DNA from: Candidatus Heimdallarchaeota archaeon
GTDB taxonomy: Archaea > Asgardarchaeota > Heimdallarchaeia > JABLTI01
Assembly (NCBI GenBank): GCA_019058275.1
Contig: JAHLVW010000108.1
Location: 1 to 64,000 of the forward strand
DNA: 64,000 nt
Direction: 5' to 3'
Each line of letters opens with the position of its first letter. Position 1 is the first letter of the stretch. A program made the translations under genes and the position numbers. The notes below the pieces were generated by a model, which saw nothing but the letters and a program-made list of their open reading frames with translations, searched no databases and was not told the origin of the DNA. This document shows positions 1-8,900 of this stretch, one piece after another.

Positions 1-1236
1 CCCTTATTTATCCCAGAAGACTATCTCGAGAGGGAAGCAGAGCATTTTGAAGGATTTATTCCAGAAGTAGCTTGGGTAACACATGCAGGTAATAGAAAAC
101 TAGATAGAAAATTAGCTCTTCGTCCAACTTCTGAAACAATCATGTATGAAATGTTTCGCTTATGGATTAGAAGTCACGGTGATTTACCTTTAAAAATAAA
201 TCAATTCTGTAACATTATACGTTTTGATACAAAAGAAACCAAACCTTTGCTTCGAGATCGTGAATTTCTCTGGTCTGAAGGCCATACTTGTCACGCTACA
301 GCAAAAGAAGCTGAAGAACAAGTAAGAGAATCAATGAGAATTTATGAAGCAGTTTACAAAGAGTGTTGTATGTCTTTTTTGATTTTACGAAGACCAAAAT
401 ATGATACTTTTGCTGGAGCTATTTATTCAATAGCCTATGATTGTCCTTTGCCTGATGGCCGAACTTTGCAGATTGGTACAACCCATAATCTAGGTCAAGG
501 TTTTGCTAAAGCCTTTGATATTACATTTCAAGATAAGGATAAACAAAACAAAAATGTCCATCAAACTTGCTATGGTCTTTCTACAAGGTTAGTTGCTGCT
601 ATTGTTGGTATGCATGGTGATGAAAAAGGATTAATTATTCCTCCATTTATTGCACCAATTCAGATTGTTATTGTTCCTATCTATAGAAAAGAGCAAATGA
701 AAAATGTAATCAAAGCCAGTGAGAAAGTAAAAGAAAAACTGATAAAAGCAGGATTACAAGTGGAACTCGACAAAAGAGAAGGTTACACCCCGGGTTGGAA
801 GTTCAATGAATGGGAAGTTCGAGGTGTTCCAATTAGATTGGAACTAGGTCCAAGAGACATTGAAAATAAGCAAGTAGTTCTTGTTCGTCGTGATACTGGT
901 GAGAAACTTTCTGTACCTACAAACAGTGCAGTAAAAGAAGCAAAGAAAATCTTGAAAGAGATACATGATTACATTCAAAAACGAGCTGATAAGCTTCTCG
1001 AAGATAGTATTAACCATCCCAAAGACTATAATGAACTTGTAGAGATACAGAAAACAAAACGGGGGTTCAGTCGAGCTAATTGGTGTGGGGATGAGAAATG
1101 TGCTGAAAAGGTAAAGGATGAAACTGGTGCAGATATCAGAGGTACTCGTGAAGATATCAACGAAAAACCTGATGGAAAATGCATCATTTGTGGTGATAAA
1201 GCGAAAGAAGTAGTTTACATTGCTCCCGCTTATTAA
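1..1236 (+). CDS. proS: Prolyl-tRNA synthetase, archaeal/eukaryotic type (5' truncated)
   Basis: Class II aminoacyl-tRNA synthetase that charges tRNA-Pro with proline in the cytosol. The frame is open from the first base, so the N-terminus lies outside the window. Visible landmarks are the class II stretch ALRPTSETIMYEMF near 118-159, the archaeal ProRS signature SEGHTCHA, a motif-3-like GLSTRLVAA, and a C-terminal zinc-binding module (WCGDEKC, then CIICG) ending in the IAPAY tail typical of archaeal and eukaryotic ProRS. About 411 residues are present, so only a short N-terminal part is missing. The same window carries an intron-containing tRNA-Pro at 34437, with no apparent linkage. The identification is secure; only the start is unknown. 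Confidence 0.96.
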   Translation, partial: PLFIPEDYLEREAEHFEGFIPEVAWVTHAGNRKLDRKLALRPTSETIMYEMFRLWIRSHGDLPLKINQFCNIIRFDTKETKPLLRDREFLWSEGHTCHATAKEAEEQVRESMRIYEAVYKECCMSFLILRRPKYDTFAGAIYSIAYDCPLPDGRTLQIGTTHNLGQGFAKAFDITFQDKDKQNKNVHQTCYGLSTRLVAAIVGMHGDEKGLIIPPFIAPIQIVIVPIYRKEQMKNVIKASEKVKEKLIKAGLQVELDKREGYTPGWKFNEWEVRGVPIRLELGPRDIENKQVVLVRRDTGEKLSVPTNSAVKEAKKILKEIHDYIQKRADKLLEDSINHPKDYNELVEIQKTKRGFSRANWCGDEKCAEKVKDETGADIRGTREDINEKPDGKCIICGDKAKEVVYIAPAY

Positions 1237-1321
1237 GCCATTTTTTCTCTTTCTTTTTCTTGAATAGTAATATATAATAAGATTCATAACACAAATAGCT
1301 TAGTTAGCTTTTTACTGAAGG

Positions 1322-1744
1322 ATGTTAAAGATGGTCGAAGACCCAGAAATAAAGAAGAAAATATTCCAAATTCTAAGAGAAATAGGTGAATATACAGATT
1401 TAGAAGCACTTGCAGTTATTAATCGTGAAGGTATGAAAATATCATTCTTCGCAAAGAAAGGTGCTGATCCTGATTTACTTTCAGCTATTTCTGCAGCAAT
1501 TCTCTCAACTGGGGAAAAGGCTGTCTCTATCAATGAACATGGTGAGTTATTAGAAGTATTAGTAAGAGGAGAAAGCGGGTTTACTATACTTACAAATGCT
1601 GGTGATTATATTTTGATAGGTTCGTCATTAGAGCTCAACTCTATGGGCTTAACTATCAGAGTCTTGAGAAAATATGCTCATAAGCTGGAAGAAATTATAT
1701 GCGGAGATAGTGCTGAAGATCTTGGTCCAATAAATGTGGATTAA
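1322..1744 (+). CDS. Roadblock/LC7 domain protein
   Basis: Small protein of 140 residues or fewer with one Roadblock/LC7 fold. These are dimeric scaffolds that act as partners or regulators of Ras-like and MglA-type GTPases. The pattern fits: an N-terminal helix, strand DLEALAVINREGMKISFF, a long helix with SAISAAILSTGEKAVSI, strands LLEVLVRGESGFTILTNAG and YILIGSS, and a C-terminal helix. The second ATG at 1331 is the likelier start, because GAAGG at 1317-1321 then sits 9 nt upstream; the ATG at 1322 leaves no spacing. A gene with longin-like and winged-helix parts follows after 23 nt, so the two are probably co-transcribed. Confidence 0.85.
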   Translation: MLKMVEDPEIKKKIFQILREIGEYTDLEALAVINREGMKISFFAKKGADPDLLSAISAAILSTGEKAVSINEHGELLEVLVRGESGFTILTNAGDYILIGSSLELNSMGLTIRVLRKYAHKLEEIICGDSAEDLGPINVD

Positions 1745-1767
1745 AAAAATAGTATACGGTTAGATAA

Positions 1768-3042
1768 ATGACTATTCCATTCGAACTTCAAATGATTCAT
1801 AAGCTTTCCGGTGTGCAAGTCTTTTCACATAGGTTTCGAGATGACATTAAGCTTGACCCAACACTAATCTCTGGTTTTGTTTCAGCAGTAATCAATTTCT
1901 CAGAAGAACTAAAACCTTCTGAAGGAAAAGAAATGCTTAAGTTTATCGACAGAGGAGATTTCGTATTACAAGTTGAACCTGGAGAGAAGGTCATAGGGCT
2001 GCTAATTCTAAGTAGCAAGGATCTTTCTTTCAAAGAGAAATTAAAGATACTTGTGAATGAGTTTGAGCGAAAATACCAAGAGCAGTTACTAGAATGGTCT
2101 GGAGTTTCCTCATGTTTCCTTGATTTTGAAGAACAAGTAAAGCAGTTGATTTCCCGAAAACCACTAAGTCCTTACCATATTCCTCAACTAATAGATTCAG
2201 ATCGCGGAGCTAAAAATATTGATGATATCAAATGGGCTATTATTACTAAGATTAATGGTCAAAATGACATCAATTCAATTAGTGAAGAAGTGGACTTAAG
2301 TGTTGAAGTTGTCCAAAGCATAGTTGCTTATTTTGAAGAAGCTGGTTTAGTAAAGACATCCTTCCAGATTTCAGATGATAACGTTTTTGAACTTACGAAA
2401 AAGGGTCTAAATGCTTTAGATAATGGTTCTGAATTCAATCGAGATTTATTGAGTTTTATTGGAGAAAAAGGTTTGGAAATACTATCTACAATAGGTACAG
2501 AGAAATCTTTGAAAGACATCAAATATATTTTGGATGATACTTCAGAAGAGATTTTTGATATTATTGAAAAACTAGTCTCTGAAAGATATCTGGAGATTTT
2601 ACCAAAATGGAAACTTGTTTTAGATAGGAAAGCATTTCAGTATACTGGATCTTTGGAATTCATAGGAGATCTTTTCCAACTAATTTTTGATGAATCTGAT
2701 AATTGGCTAGATAATAGAGAATTGGAACGCTTGAAACGTGACACTTTTGCTTTGTTATTGATTAAAGATGAAGCTGCTTCAAAGCTCATTAGTGATCATC
2801 CTGAGTTTATAATTGATCGAAACAACCTTAAGAGACTACTAAATCAAGTTGGTGATTTAGACAAAGCTTCAAAACGATTAGAGACTCTCTTTAAAGTTTT
2901 ACAAACAAATATTGAAAGACAGATTGGTACTAATCTTACAAAAGATATTTTATCAAGAGTCTCACGTCGTCTTAAAGAAGAGTATTCTGAATTAATTTCA
3001 CAACAAGATGAGCTTACAGATATGTTGAATTGGCTTCATTAA
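1768..3042 (+). CDS. Longin-like domain protein with winged-helix repeats
   Basis: Predicted 424-residue soluble protein. Residues 1-110 resemble a longin/Roadblock-type alpha-beta fold: an opening strand, a central helix LISGFVSAVINFSEEL, then strands FVLQVEPG and VIGLLILSS, and a helix. Residues about 155-220 form a winged helix (IKWAIITKINGQNDINSIS followed by a recognition-like helix and wing), and residues 225-290 look like a second one. The C-terminal 120 residues are helical. It directly follows a Roadblock gene, which suggests a paired GTPase-accessory or signalling role. The longin call rests on pattern only, and a DNA-binding role for the winged helices is inferred. Confidence 0.6.
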   Translation: MTIPFELQMIHKLSGVQVFSHRFRDDIKLDPTLISGFVSAVINFSEELKPSEGKEMLKFIDRGDFVLQVEPGEKVIGLLILSSKDLSFKEKLKILVNEFERKYQEQLLEWSGVSSCFLDFEEQVKQLISRKPLSPYHIPQLIDSDRGAKNIDDIKWAIITKINGQNDINSISEEVDLSVEVVQSIVAYFEEAGLVKTSFQISDDNVFELTKKGLNALDNGSEFNRDLLSFIGEKGLEILSTIGTEKSLKDIKYILDDTSEEIFDIIEKLVSERYLEILPKWKLVLDRKAFQYTGSLEFIGDLFQLIFDESDNWLDNRELERLKRDTFALLLIKDEAASKLISDHPEFIIDRNNLKRLLNQVGDLDKASKRLETLFKVLQTNIERQIGTNLTKDILSRVSRRLKEEYSELISQQDELTDMLNWLH

Positions 3043-3054
3043 AAAATAAGAAAA

Positions 3055-3076
3055 AAGGTAAATAATCTTTTACCTT
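3055..3076. terminator. Hairpin between convergent genes
   Basis: AAGGTAAA at 3055-3062 pairs with TTTACCTT at 3069-3076 across a 6-nt loop. It lies between the convergent ends of the longin-like gene and the aminotransferase, so it could act in both directions. Confidence 0.5.
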
Positions 3077-3082
3077 GTAGTT

Positions 3083-4297
3083 TTACGCTTGTTTAACGAA
3101 TCTTTCTAATCGATCCATTGCTTCATCAATTAATTCTTCTTGTGATAAAAATACTAAACGGAAATGATCTTTTCCAAATTCCTTATCAAATCCACTTCCA
3201 AAAACAGAAACCACACCTTCTTCTCTGAGAAATGATAGAATGAAATCCTTGTCATCTTTGTATCTTCCGAGTTTCTCGATTTTAGGAAAGACGTAGAATG
3301 CAGCTTCGGGTTTCTCGGTTGAAATGCCTTCTATCTCATTTAATCTCTTGTAGATTAAGTCTCTTCTTTTTCTTAGTTTTTCAACTGTACCATTTATGTG
3401 ATCTTGTGGCCCTTTCAGTGCTTCAACACAACCATATTGTGCTGGAGTGTTTACACATAATCTTAATCTACCAAGCTTAATGATTCCATTGTAGATATCT
3501 CTGATTTTATCATCTGGATCTTGTAGATAGACATAACCAATACGCCAACCAGGCATTAAATATACTTTTGAAAATCCATTCATCATAAAGAGGGGAACAT
3601 CTTTTGCAACTGAAGGCATACCAACAAACTTCTCGTCCATAGTTAATCTATCATAAATTTCATCTGTAATAATTGGGATGTCATGTTCTCCAGCGATATT
3701 GACGATTTCTTTTAAAACCTTCTCTCGATAAACTGCACCTGTTGGGTTATTTGGATTAATAACTAAAATTGCTTTTGTTTTTTCAGAAACTTTCTTTCGG
3801 ATGTCTTCCACATCAGGCTGCCAATTATCATCACTAATGGTTCTATAGGTAACAGCTTCTGCTTGGTAAAATTTGGGAAAAGCAGTATAGGAAGGATAAG
3901 CTGGTCCTGGAATTAAAAGCTCATCTCCTGGATCTAGTAATGACCCTAATAAAAACATAATTCCCTCTGAAATGCCAGCTGTTATATGAACATCTTCAAC
4001 AGCTAAATTCTTAGCTCCATTAATTTTCATTTCTTTCTCAACTATAGCTTCCCGTAATGGAAGGATTCCTTGTGATTCAGAGTAGAAGCTTTTGTTTTCT
4101 TTTGCTGCTTTAATGAAAGCATTAACAATATTCTTTGGTGTTTCAAAATCATACTTATTTGGATCACCAATATTCAACCATATTAGGTCTTTTCCTTTAT
4201 CAGCTAGCTTACGTGCTTCTGCACTCACATCTCTTATAGCATATTCCAATTGTTGTACTCTTGGTGATTGGATGAATTTACCAGACGAGCGAGGCAT
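3083..4297 (-). CDS. PLP-dependent class I aminotransferase (alanine/aspartate type)
   Basis: Fold-type I aminotransferase of 404 residues, the full length for the family. The PLP-lysine segment GFSKVYLMPGWRIGY (Lys near residue 244), NPNNPTGAVY, TDEIYDRL and the C-terminal FRLVFL arginine segment are all present. Archaeal relatives with this sequence style use alanine or aspartate with 2-oxoglutarate; the exact substrate cannot be read here. The start is supported by AGGTGA 8 nt upstream of the ATG. The gene stands alone and converges on the longin-like gene with a shared hairpin between them. The enzyme class is certain, the specificity is not. Confidence 0.9.
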   Translation of the reverse strand: MPRSSGKFIQSPRVQQLEYAIRDVSAEARKLADKGKDLIWLNIGDPNKYDFETPKNIVNAFIKAAKENKSFYSESQGILPLREAIVEKEMKINGAKNLAVEDVHITAGISEGIMFLLGSLLDPGDELLIPGPAYPSYTAFPKFYQAEAVTYRTISDDNWQPDVEDIRKKVSEKTKAILVINPNNPTGAVYREKVLKEIVNIAGEHDIPIITDEIYDRLTMDEKFVGMPSVAKDVPLFMMNGFSKVYLMPGWRIGYVYLQDPDDKIRDIYNGIIKLGRLRLCVNTPAQYGCVEALKGPQDHINGTVEKLRKRRDLIYKRLNEIEGISTEKPEAAFYVFPKIEKLGRYKDDKDFILSFLREEGVVSVFGSGFDKEFGKDHFRLVFLSQEELIDEAMDRLERFVKQA

Positions 4298-4517
4298 GTT
4301 TTATTTCACCTTTCTATTATGGTTTTGAATAATATTAATTACTAAAACGAGAAAAAATGCATTTTATTAAATATAAACTATATTATCAGTTAAACAACCT
4401 AAATTATTCATAGTACTACAGAATTCTAATTGGTATTTGAGATTGATGTCAAAATATTTTTATTGGGAACAACGATTTTTTGAAACGACTTGCTGAAAAA
4501 CTTAGGTGAGATTTAGA

Positions 4518-5144
4518 TTGTCTGGTGAAGAAGAACGAATCAATCAAATGGTTGAAGATATTGTTGGTAATGCTAAAGTAGAGGCTGATAAAGTACTTGG
4601 TGAATCAAAAAAGCAGACAATGGAAATACTTCAACGTGGAAAAGATGCTGCAGAAAAAGAAAAGATAATGATTGTTGAAAATGAATCAAAAATAATCCTT
4701 GAATTAGAAAAACAGCAAATTGCATCCATTAATCTACAAACCAGAAGAGAAATCTTACAGAAGAAAGAAGAAGAAATCAAAAAGATTTTTGATTTAGCTG
4801 AAGTTGAATTGAAAAACTTTACAAAGAAAGCTGGTTACTCTAAGGTTCTCGAAAGATTAATTATCGAAGCAGGTGCAGCTCTTGACGGTGGCAATTTAGT
4901 AATTAAAATTCGCAAAGAGGATAAGACTAAAATCAAAGATTTAACGACTATCTCAAAAAGCATCACTAAAGTTTGTGGAAATAAATGTTGTTTGAAAATT
5001 TCCAAAGAAATCATTAATACTATTGGTGGAATTGTTCTCCAAACTGAGGATGAATCAATAAGAATTGATAATACTTTTGAAGCTCGATTAGAACAAAAAT
5101 ATCGTTCAATTCGTTCAGAAGTTGCTAAGAAATTATTTGCTTAA
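4518..5144 (+). CDS. atpE: V/A-type ATP synthase subunit E
   Basis: Peripheral-stalk subunit of the archaeal A-type ATP synthase, which links the catalytic head to the membrane part. The N-terminal 110 residues are a long charged helix (EEERINQMVEDIVGNAKVEA onwards). The C-terminal domain has the typical ending IGGIVLQTEDESIRIDNTFE, then RLEQKYRSIRSEVAKKLF. I chose TTG 4518 because AGGTGAG at 4504-4510 lies 7 nt upstream; a GTG at 4506 is in frame but overlaps that site. No other ATP synthase subunit lies next to it, which is unusual since archaeal atp genes normally form an operon. Confidence 0.88.
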   Translation: MSGEEERINQMVEDIVGNAKVEADKVLGESKKQTMEILQRGKDAAEKEKIMIVENESKIILELEKQQIASINLQTRREILQKKEEEIKKIFDLAEVELKNFTKKAGYSKVLERLIIEAGAALDGGNLVIKIRKEDKTKIKDLTTISKSITKVCGNKCCLKISKEIINTIGGIVLQTEDESIRIDNTFEARLEQKYRSIRSEVAKKLFA

Positions 5145-5267
5145 ATAGATTTCCATGAGTGATTTATTCAATTTCATCTAAAAGAAATGTTTTAAAAACA
5201 ACCTACTATTAACAAAAAGTAGTTCCTCAAATGAAATGACTTATTTGATAACTCGGAGAGTAATGTA

Positions 5268-5870
5268 ATGAATAAGAAAGTTATCCGATTAACAATCATC
5301 TTAACAAGTTTACTTGTTGTAATGTTCATAGTCCAACCAAAGTTAGCAGAAGTTACCGCTGATGATAGATTACTTTTAGCTTTTGATCAACTATCACCAT
5401 CAGGTAATGTTTATCAAGGTGATACAGTTATTTTTGGAGGAACCGTCTTTAATAACCAGACAAGAGATTTACGTTTAATTGAACTTTCAGCAGATGTTTA
5501 TGTGCCAGATAATTTAAGCCTGCCATTCCATTATTACACTCACTCACTTAGAGAGCAAATTACTCGAAATATTCTTGAACCTAATGAGGCAAGAACTCTC
5601 TCCTTTGAAGTAACTATTGGTGATGAATTACCAAAAGCTGAAAATTATACAGTAATCCTAAGTTTGCAATTCATGCAAGCAGATCAAAGCGAAGATGATA
5701 TTACGCCCTATACTTATCAAATCGGAACAAATGCTACTATACACATATTAATTCCAAGAGATGATGCTCCTAAGTACATTTACGCTGTATTTGTATTACT
5801 CCTTTTGGGAATCATCGCATTCATTGTTCTTGGTATAGTCGGCTGGGTTCGGGAAAGAAGAAGTAGTTAA
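5268..5870 (+). CDS. Secreted, membrane-anchored beta-sandwich protein
   Basis: Unrecognised 200-residue protein. It has an N-terminal hydrophobic signal segment (residues 5-25), an extracellular domain rich in beta-strand patterns such as VYQGDTVIFGGTVFNNQTRD and LRLIELSADVYVPDN, several N-x-S/T sites, and a C-terminal membrane helix (residues 172-193) ending in WVRERRSS. The outside part resembles the Ig-like/CARDB type of surface domain. The layout predicts a type I membrane protein facing outward. No neighbour suggests a partner. Confidence 0.65.
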   Translation: MNKKVIRLTIILTSLLVVMFIVQPKLAEVTADDRLLLAFDQLSPSGNVYQGDTVIFGGTVFNNQTRDLRLIELSADVYVPDNLSLPFHYYTHSLREQITRNILEPNEARTLSFEVTIGDELPKAENYTVILSLQFMQADQSEDDITPYTYQIGTNATIHILIPRDDAPKYIYAVFVLLLLGIIAFIVLGIVGWVRERRSS

Positions 5871-5893
5871 GTGAATTTTTTTTCTTTTCACTT
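5869..5893. terminator. Bidirectional hairpin terminator
   Basis: AAGTGAA at 5869-5875 pairs with TTCACTT at 5887-5893. The loop is T-rich and more T residues follow. It sits exactly between two convergent stop codons. Confidence 0.6.
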
Positions 5894-5894
5894 T

Positions 5895-6899
5895 TTATTT
5901 TACAACTTTTACTGTTTTACCTTGTACATGAACTTGGTATTTGCTCTGATCAATAGTTCTGTAGTAAATCGATAAGCTCGGTAGAAATATTTCCCCTTCT
6001 TTTGTAGGTTTAATTTTGAAAGTTTCAATTACTGTTGATTCATAGTTTAGTTGATCTATGATTCTTCTCGGATACATTGAAATTAGTTTATAATCATAAG
6101 TTGGTGGTAAAGCTACATCCACTACAAAAGCAATTCCTTCCCCAGAATTCGATATTTTAATTTGGATATAACCTTCCTTTTTGCGTTGTAATGGTTGTAA
6201 AATAACATATTCAGCTTTAAGGTTTGGTAAGGCATTTTTCTCAGACGCTAATAGCTCGCCTATTTTTGTCATAGCAAGATGAGGTGGACTAATTCCCTCT
6301 AAAGCATACAATTCAGCTAAATCTTCATAAGCTATGACATCGGAATAGGATGTTAAAATTCCTACTTCAGCTAATAATCCACTAAGCTTCTCTGGGTATA
6401 ACTCTTTCATATCAACACTGATATCGAGCTCTCTATATTCACGACCTCGAATATGCTCCATGTAAACTTGATACCCATGAATACCAAGTTCTATGGTGCT
6501 GATTTTTGTTGGATCACATACTAATGCAATAGCATCATCAAACAAACTTTGCTGATATCGTTGTGTTCTGATATCAACGCTTGATAAGAAGAAACCAAAA
6601 GAAGGATGACTATGAAACCAACCAACAATAACGGTATTTAATTTTTCAGCTTCTTCAGCAATTTTAGGAATAATTGTATAATCAGATATTTCTACAAAAA
6701 TTGAGCTCCCGCTTGTCATAGGAATTGCTTTTATAACTGTAATTGTTTCCTCATCAACAGTTCCTACCAACCAACCAATCACTTCCCTCCAAAACCTATA
6801 TGGTCTATTTGGATTAGCAAACTCTATGACATATCGAAACATGCCATTATAGGCTTCTTGAGTGATAATGACTGATTGTATCATATCTTTCAACTTCAT
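5895..6899 (-). CDS. Rpn11-like JAMM/MPN+ metalloprotease with C-terminal beta domain
   Basis: Predicted zinc isopeptidase of 334 residues. Residues 1-150 are an MPN+ domain with the complete JAMM site: Glu39 in REVIGWLVG, then His96, His98, Ser106 and Asp109 in FHSHPSFGFFLSSVD. This matches eukaryotic Rpn11 (H-S-H-P-x-F-G-x-x-L-S-x-x-D) more closely than the bacterial short forms. Asgard Rpn11-like enzymes are thought to remove ubiquitin-like modifiers; that role here is inferred. Residues about 225-334 look like a beta-sandwich (LKAEYVILQPLQ, IQIKISNSGEG, FKIKPTKEGEI), an unusual addition. A Ras-like GTPase gene lies about 100 nt upstream on the same strand. No ubiquitin or E1/E2 gene is in the window. 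Confidence 0.85.
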   Translation of the reverse strand: MKLKDMIQSVIITQEAYNGMFRYVIEFANPNRPYRFWREVIGWLVGTVDEETITVIKAIPMTSGSSIFVEISDYTIIPKIAEEAEKLNTVIVGWFHSHPSFGFFLSSVDIRTQRYQQSLFDDAIALVCDPTKISTIELGIHGYQVYMEHIRGREYRELDISVDMKELYPEKLSGLLAEVGILTSYSDVIAYEDLAELYALEGISPPHLAMTKIGELLASEKNALPNLKAEYVILQPLQRKKEGYIQIKISNSGEGIAFVVDVALPPTYDYKLISMYPRRIIDQLNYESTVIETFKIKPTKEGEIFLPSLSIYYRTIDQSKYQVHVQGKTVKVVK

Positions 6900-6997
6900 G
6901 AATCCAATTAAACTAAAGGATTTTTTGTTCGAGAGTTCTATTAAGGTTCTGGGATTTATCTCTTTTTAATAATTTCAAATAACCAGTTTACAAATGG

Positions 6998-7591
6998 CTA
7001 TCGGAAGGCATCTATTGTGGGATAAATATCTTCTGTTTTATTTAAAACACTCATATCTGAAGAATGTGCTACTATCCGTTTAAGTGCAGATATCTCGAGA
7101 TAAGGGATTTTCGTTTTTTGGTTCATTGCTATTTCTTTAGCAAGTTTTTCTGCGTCCTCAATTGTTATATGATCCTCTTTGTCTGCTCTTAAGTCTGATT
7201 TATTTCCACAAATAAGTATGGGAATATTTCCTGTATGTCCCCAAATTATGTTGCGCCATTTTGTCATTGAATCAAATGAGAATTTATTTGTGATATCAAA
7301 AACAATTATTGCCCCCTTAGCTCCATTATAAAATTGCGAATGAAGATATGGAAAGTATCTTTGTGATCTCAGATCATATATCTTACCTACTATCTTTGAT
7401 TGAGGGGTTTTCTTGCTTCTTATTAGTGAAATCTCTAGGGATGCAGAGTACCCCCTCTCAGCTATACCGGTTCTTGTTAATGCATGCAATAATGTTGTTT
7501 TTCCGACTTTTGTATTTCCAACTAGAACTACCTTCAAAATATCAGTTGTTGTTTTTTGTGGGATAAATTTTGTTTGAACTTCTGGTTCCAT
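6998..7591 (-). CDS. Ras/Rab-like small GTPase with altered switch II
   Basis: GTP-binding switch protein of 197 residues. G1 is GNTKVGKTTLL, G3 is DLRSQRY, G4 is GNKSDLR and G5 is EISAL. The Rab-like segment KGAIIVFDITNKFSFDSM is present. In place of the usual DTAGQ it has DLRSQ: the Asp and the catalytic-position Gln remain but the Gly is lost, so hydrolysis may be altered. No prenylation motif is visible at the C-terminus. I start at ATG 7591 because GGAG lies about 10 nt upstream; an upstream in-frame start at 7645 would add 18 residues that look unlike the family. Confidence 0.87.
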   Translation of the reverse strand: MEPEVQTKFIPQKTTTDILKVVLVGNTKVGKTTLLHALTRTGIAERGYSASLEISLIRSKKTPQSKIVGKIYDLRSQRYFPYLHSQFYNGAKGAIIVFDITNKFSFDSMTKWRNIIWGHTGNIPILICGNKSDLRADKEDHITIEDAEKLAKEIAMNQKTKIPYLEISALKRIVAHSSDMSVLNKTEDIYPTIDAFR

Positions 7592-7904
7592 TCTAGTTAG
7601 TCTCCATTTAGGTAAGAGATAGTTTGTCTTTATTATTGATTGCAAACACTACATTCTTTCTTGTATTTTTAATAATAATTGGTAGTAACAACTAATGTAA
7701 TTACAAGAGGTTTATTGTACTCATAATTTTAAAATTTAATTCAAATTTAATTGTCAACTACATATTTATTATAAGAATATCTTGCTTTCTGAAGTAATAC
7801 CTAGTTCTAAGTTTAACATTTTAGTAAGTAGATTATTTAGTAAGAATAGGAAAATAAAAGATGTCTAATAACAATTTGATGAAATAGAAGTGTGAAAATC
7901 TATT
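7592..7904. other. Intergenic region between divergent GTPase and hypB genes
   Basis: About 310 nt of very AT-rich sequence between divergent genes. It must hold both promoters. Several A/T-rich stretches could act as TATA boxes, but I cannot choose one. I see no RNA gene or credible ORF here. Confidence 0.5.
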
Positions 7905-8573
7905 ATGAACAAAACAAAAGAAATTACTGTCTTGGAACGTGTTTCTAAGAAAAACGAGGAAATTGTGAAGGAAATTAGAACGATTTTTGGAGAGAATAGT
8001 ATTATTTGTTTTAATATTATGGGGTCACCAGGTAGTGGAAAGACTACTCTTATTGAAAAAACAATTGAAAAGCTCAAAGACAAGAAAACAATTGCTGTTA
8101 TTGAAGGTGATTTAGCAACTACAATTGATGCTGAAAGAATTCGTGAGTATGGTGTTGATGTATTGCAGATTAATACCGGAGGTATGTGCCATCTTGATGC
8201 TCAATTAATAAGAAATGCATTAAGCAAAATGGATCTCTCAGCAATTGATATTCTATTCATTGAAAATGTTGGTAATCTTGTTTGTCCTTCATCACATGAT
8301 TTGGGAGAAGATTATCGAGTAATTTTAGCTAGTGTGCCAGAAGGACCTCATAAACCAAAAAAATACCCAGTAATTTACAAAGAGGCTGATGTTGTAGTAA
8401 TAACAAAAGCTGATATATTAGAGCACTTTCCTGATTTCAGTATTGAGGTATTATTTGGTCATGCAATAGAAATCAAGCCTGATATCAAAACAATAAAGGT
8501 AGCTTTGAAGGGTGAGGATATCCAGATAGATGATTGGGTATATTGGCTGGAGAATGTAGAGCCAAAGAAATAA
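7905..8573 (+). CDS. hypB: Hydrogenase maturation GTPase HypB
   Basis: SIMIBI-class GTPase that delivers nickel to [NiFe]-hydrogenase. P-loop GSPGSGKT is at residues 40-47. The HypB-specific metal site segment GGMCHLDA and the following IENVGNLVCPS are intact, and the guanine-specificity motif reads TKAD. Length (222 residues) fits the family. It lacks the N-terminal His-rich or CxxCGC nickel-storage segment of some bacterial HypB. hypE lies 49 kb away at 57688; no hydrogenase structural gene is in the window. Confidence 0.95.
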   Translation: MNKTKEITVLERVSKKNEEIVKEIRTIFGENSIICFNIMGSPGSGKTTLIEKTIEKLKDKKTIAVIEGDLATTIDAERIREYGVDVLQINTGGMCHLDAQLIRNALSKMDLSAIDILFIENVGNLVCPSSHDLGEDYRVILASVPEGPHKPKKYPVIYKEADVVVITKADILEHFPDFSIEVLFGHAIEIKPDIKTIKVALKGEDIQIDDWVYWLENVEPKK

Positions 8574-8618
8574 TTTTTTTCATTCTTGATTTTTCTTGAT
8601 TCTAAATTTCACATATGA

Positions 8619-8900
8619 TTAGTCATCAAATAACATACCTTTGATTAAGTCCTCTCTAAGTTCATCTTTTATCATATTGATAATGCGATCGATTGATTCA
8701 TCTATTACATCCTCTTCAATTTTAGCTATAAATTCTGTGCTTGAGAGTGTTTTGTATAGCTTTTCCATTGCTTTATCAATTGCAGGAATAACTGCTTCAG
8801 CAAACGCAGACAAAAATAAGTTTGTTAAGGCATTTTTGTTAATCCATGGTCGATCAGCATAAATATCTTTCAATTCTTTAGCAGATAGTTGTTTAAACAT
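8619..8900 (-). CDS. Small helical protein of unknown function
   Basis: Unrecognised 93-residue soluble protein. It is almost wholly helical, with long amphipathic stretches such as NLFLSAFAEAVIPAIDKAME and EFIAKIEEDVIDESIDRIIN, and an acidic C-terminus. The ATG at 8900 is preferred because GGAG lies 8 nt upstream; an in-frame codon at 8927 gives 9 extra residues. It converges on hypB, so a functional link is unlikely. Confidence 0.6.
   Translation of the reverse strand: MFKQLSAKELKDIYADRPWINKNALTNLFLSAFAEAVIPAIDKAMEKLYKTLSSTEFIAKIEEDVIDESIDRIINMIKDELREDLIKGMLFDD

Noticed and set aside
844..1287. Minus-strand ORF of 147 codons
   Set aside because: Antisense shadow of proS.
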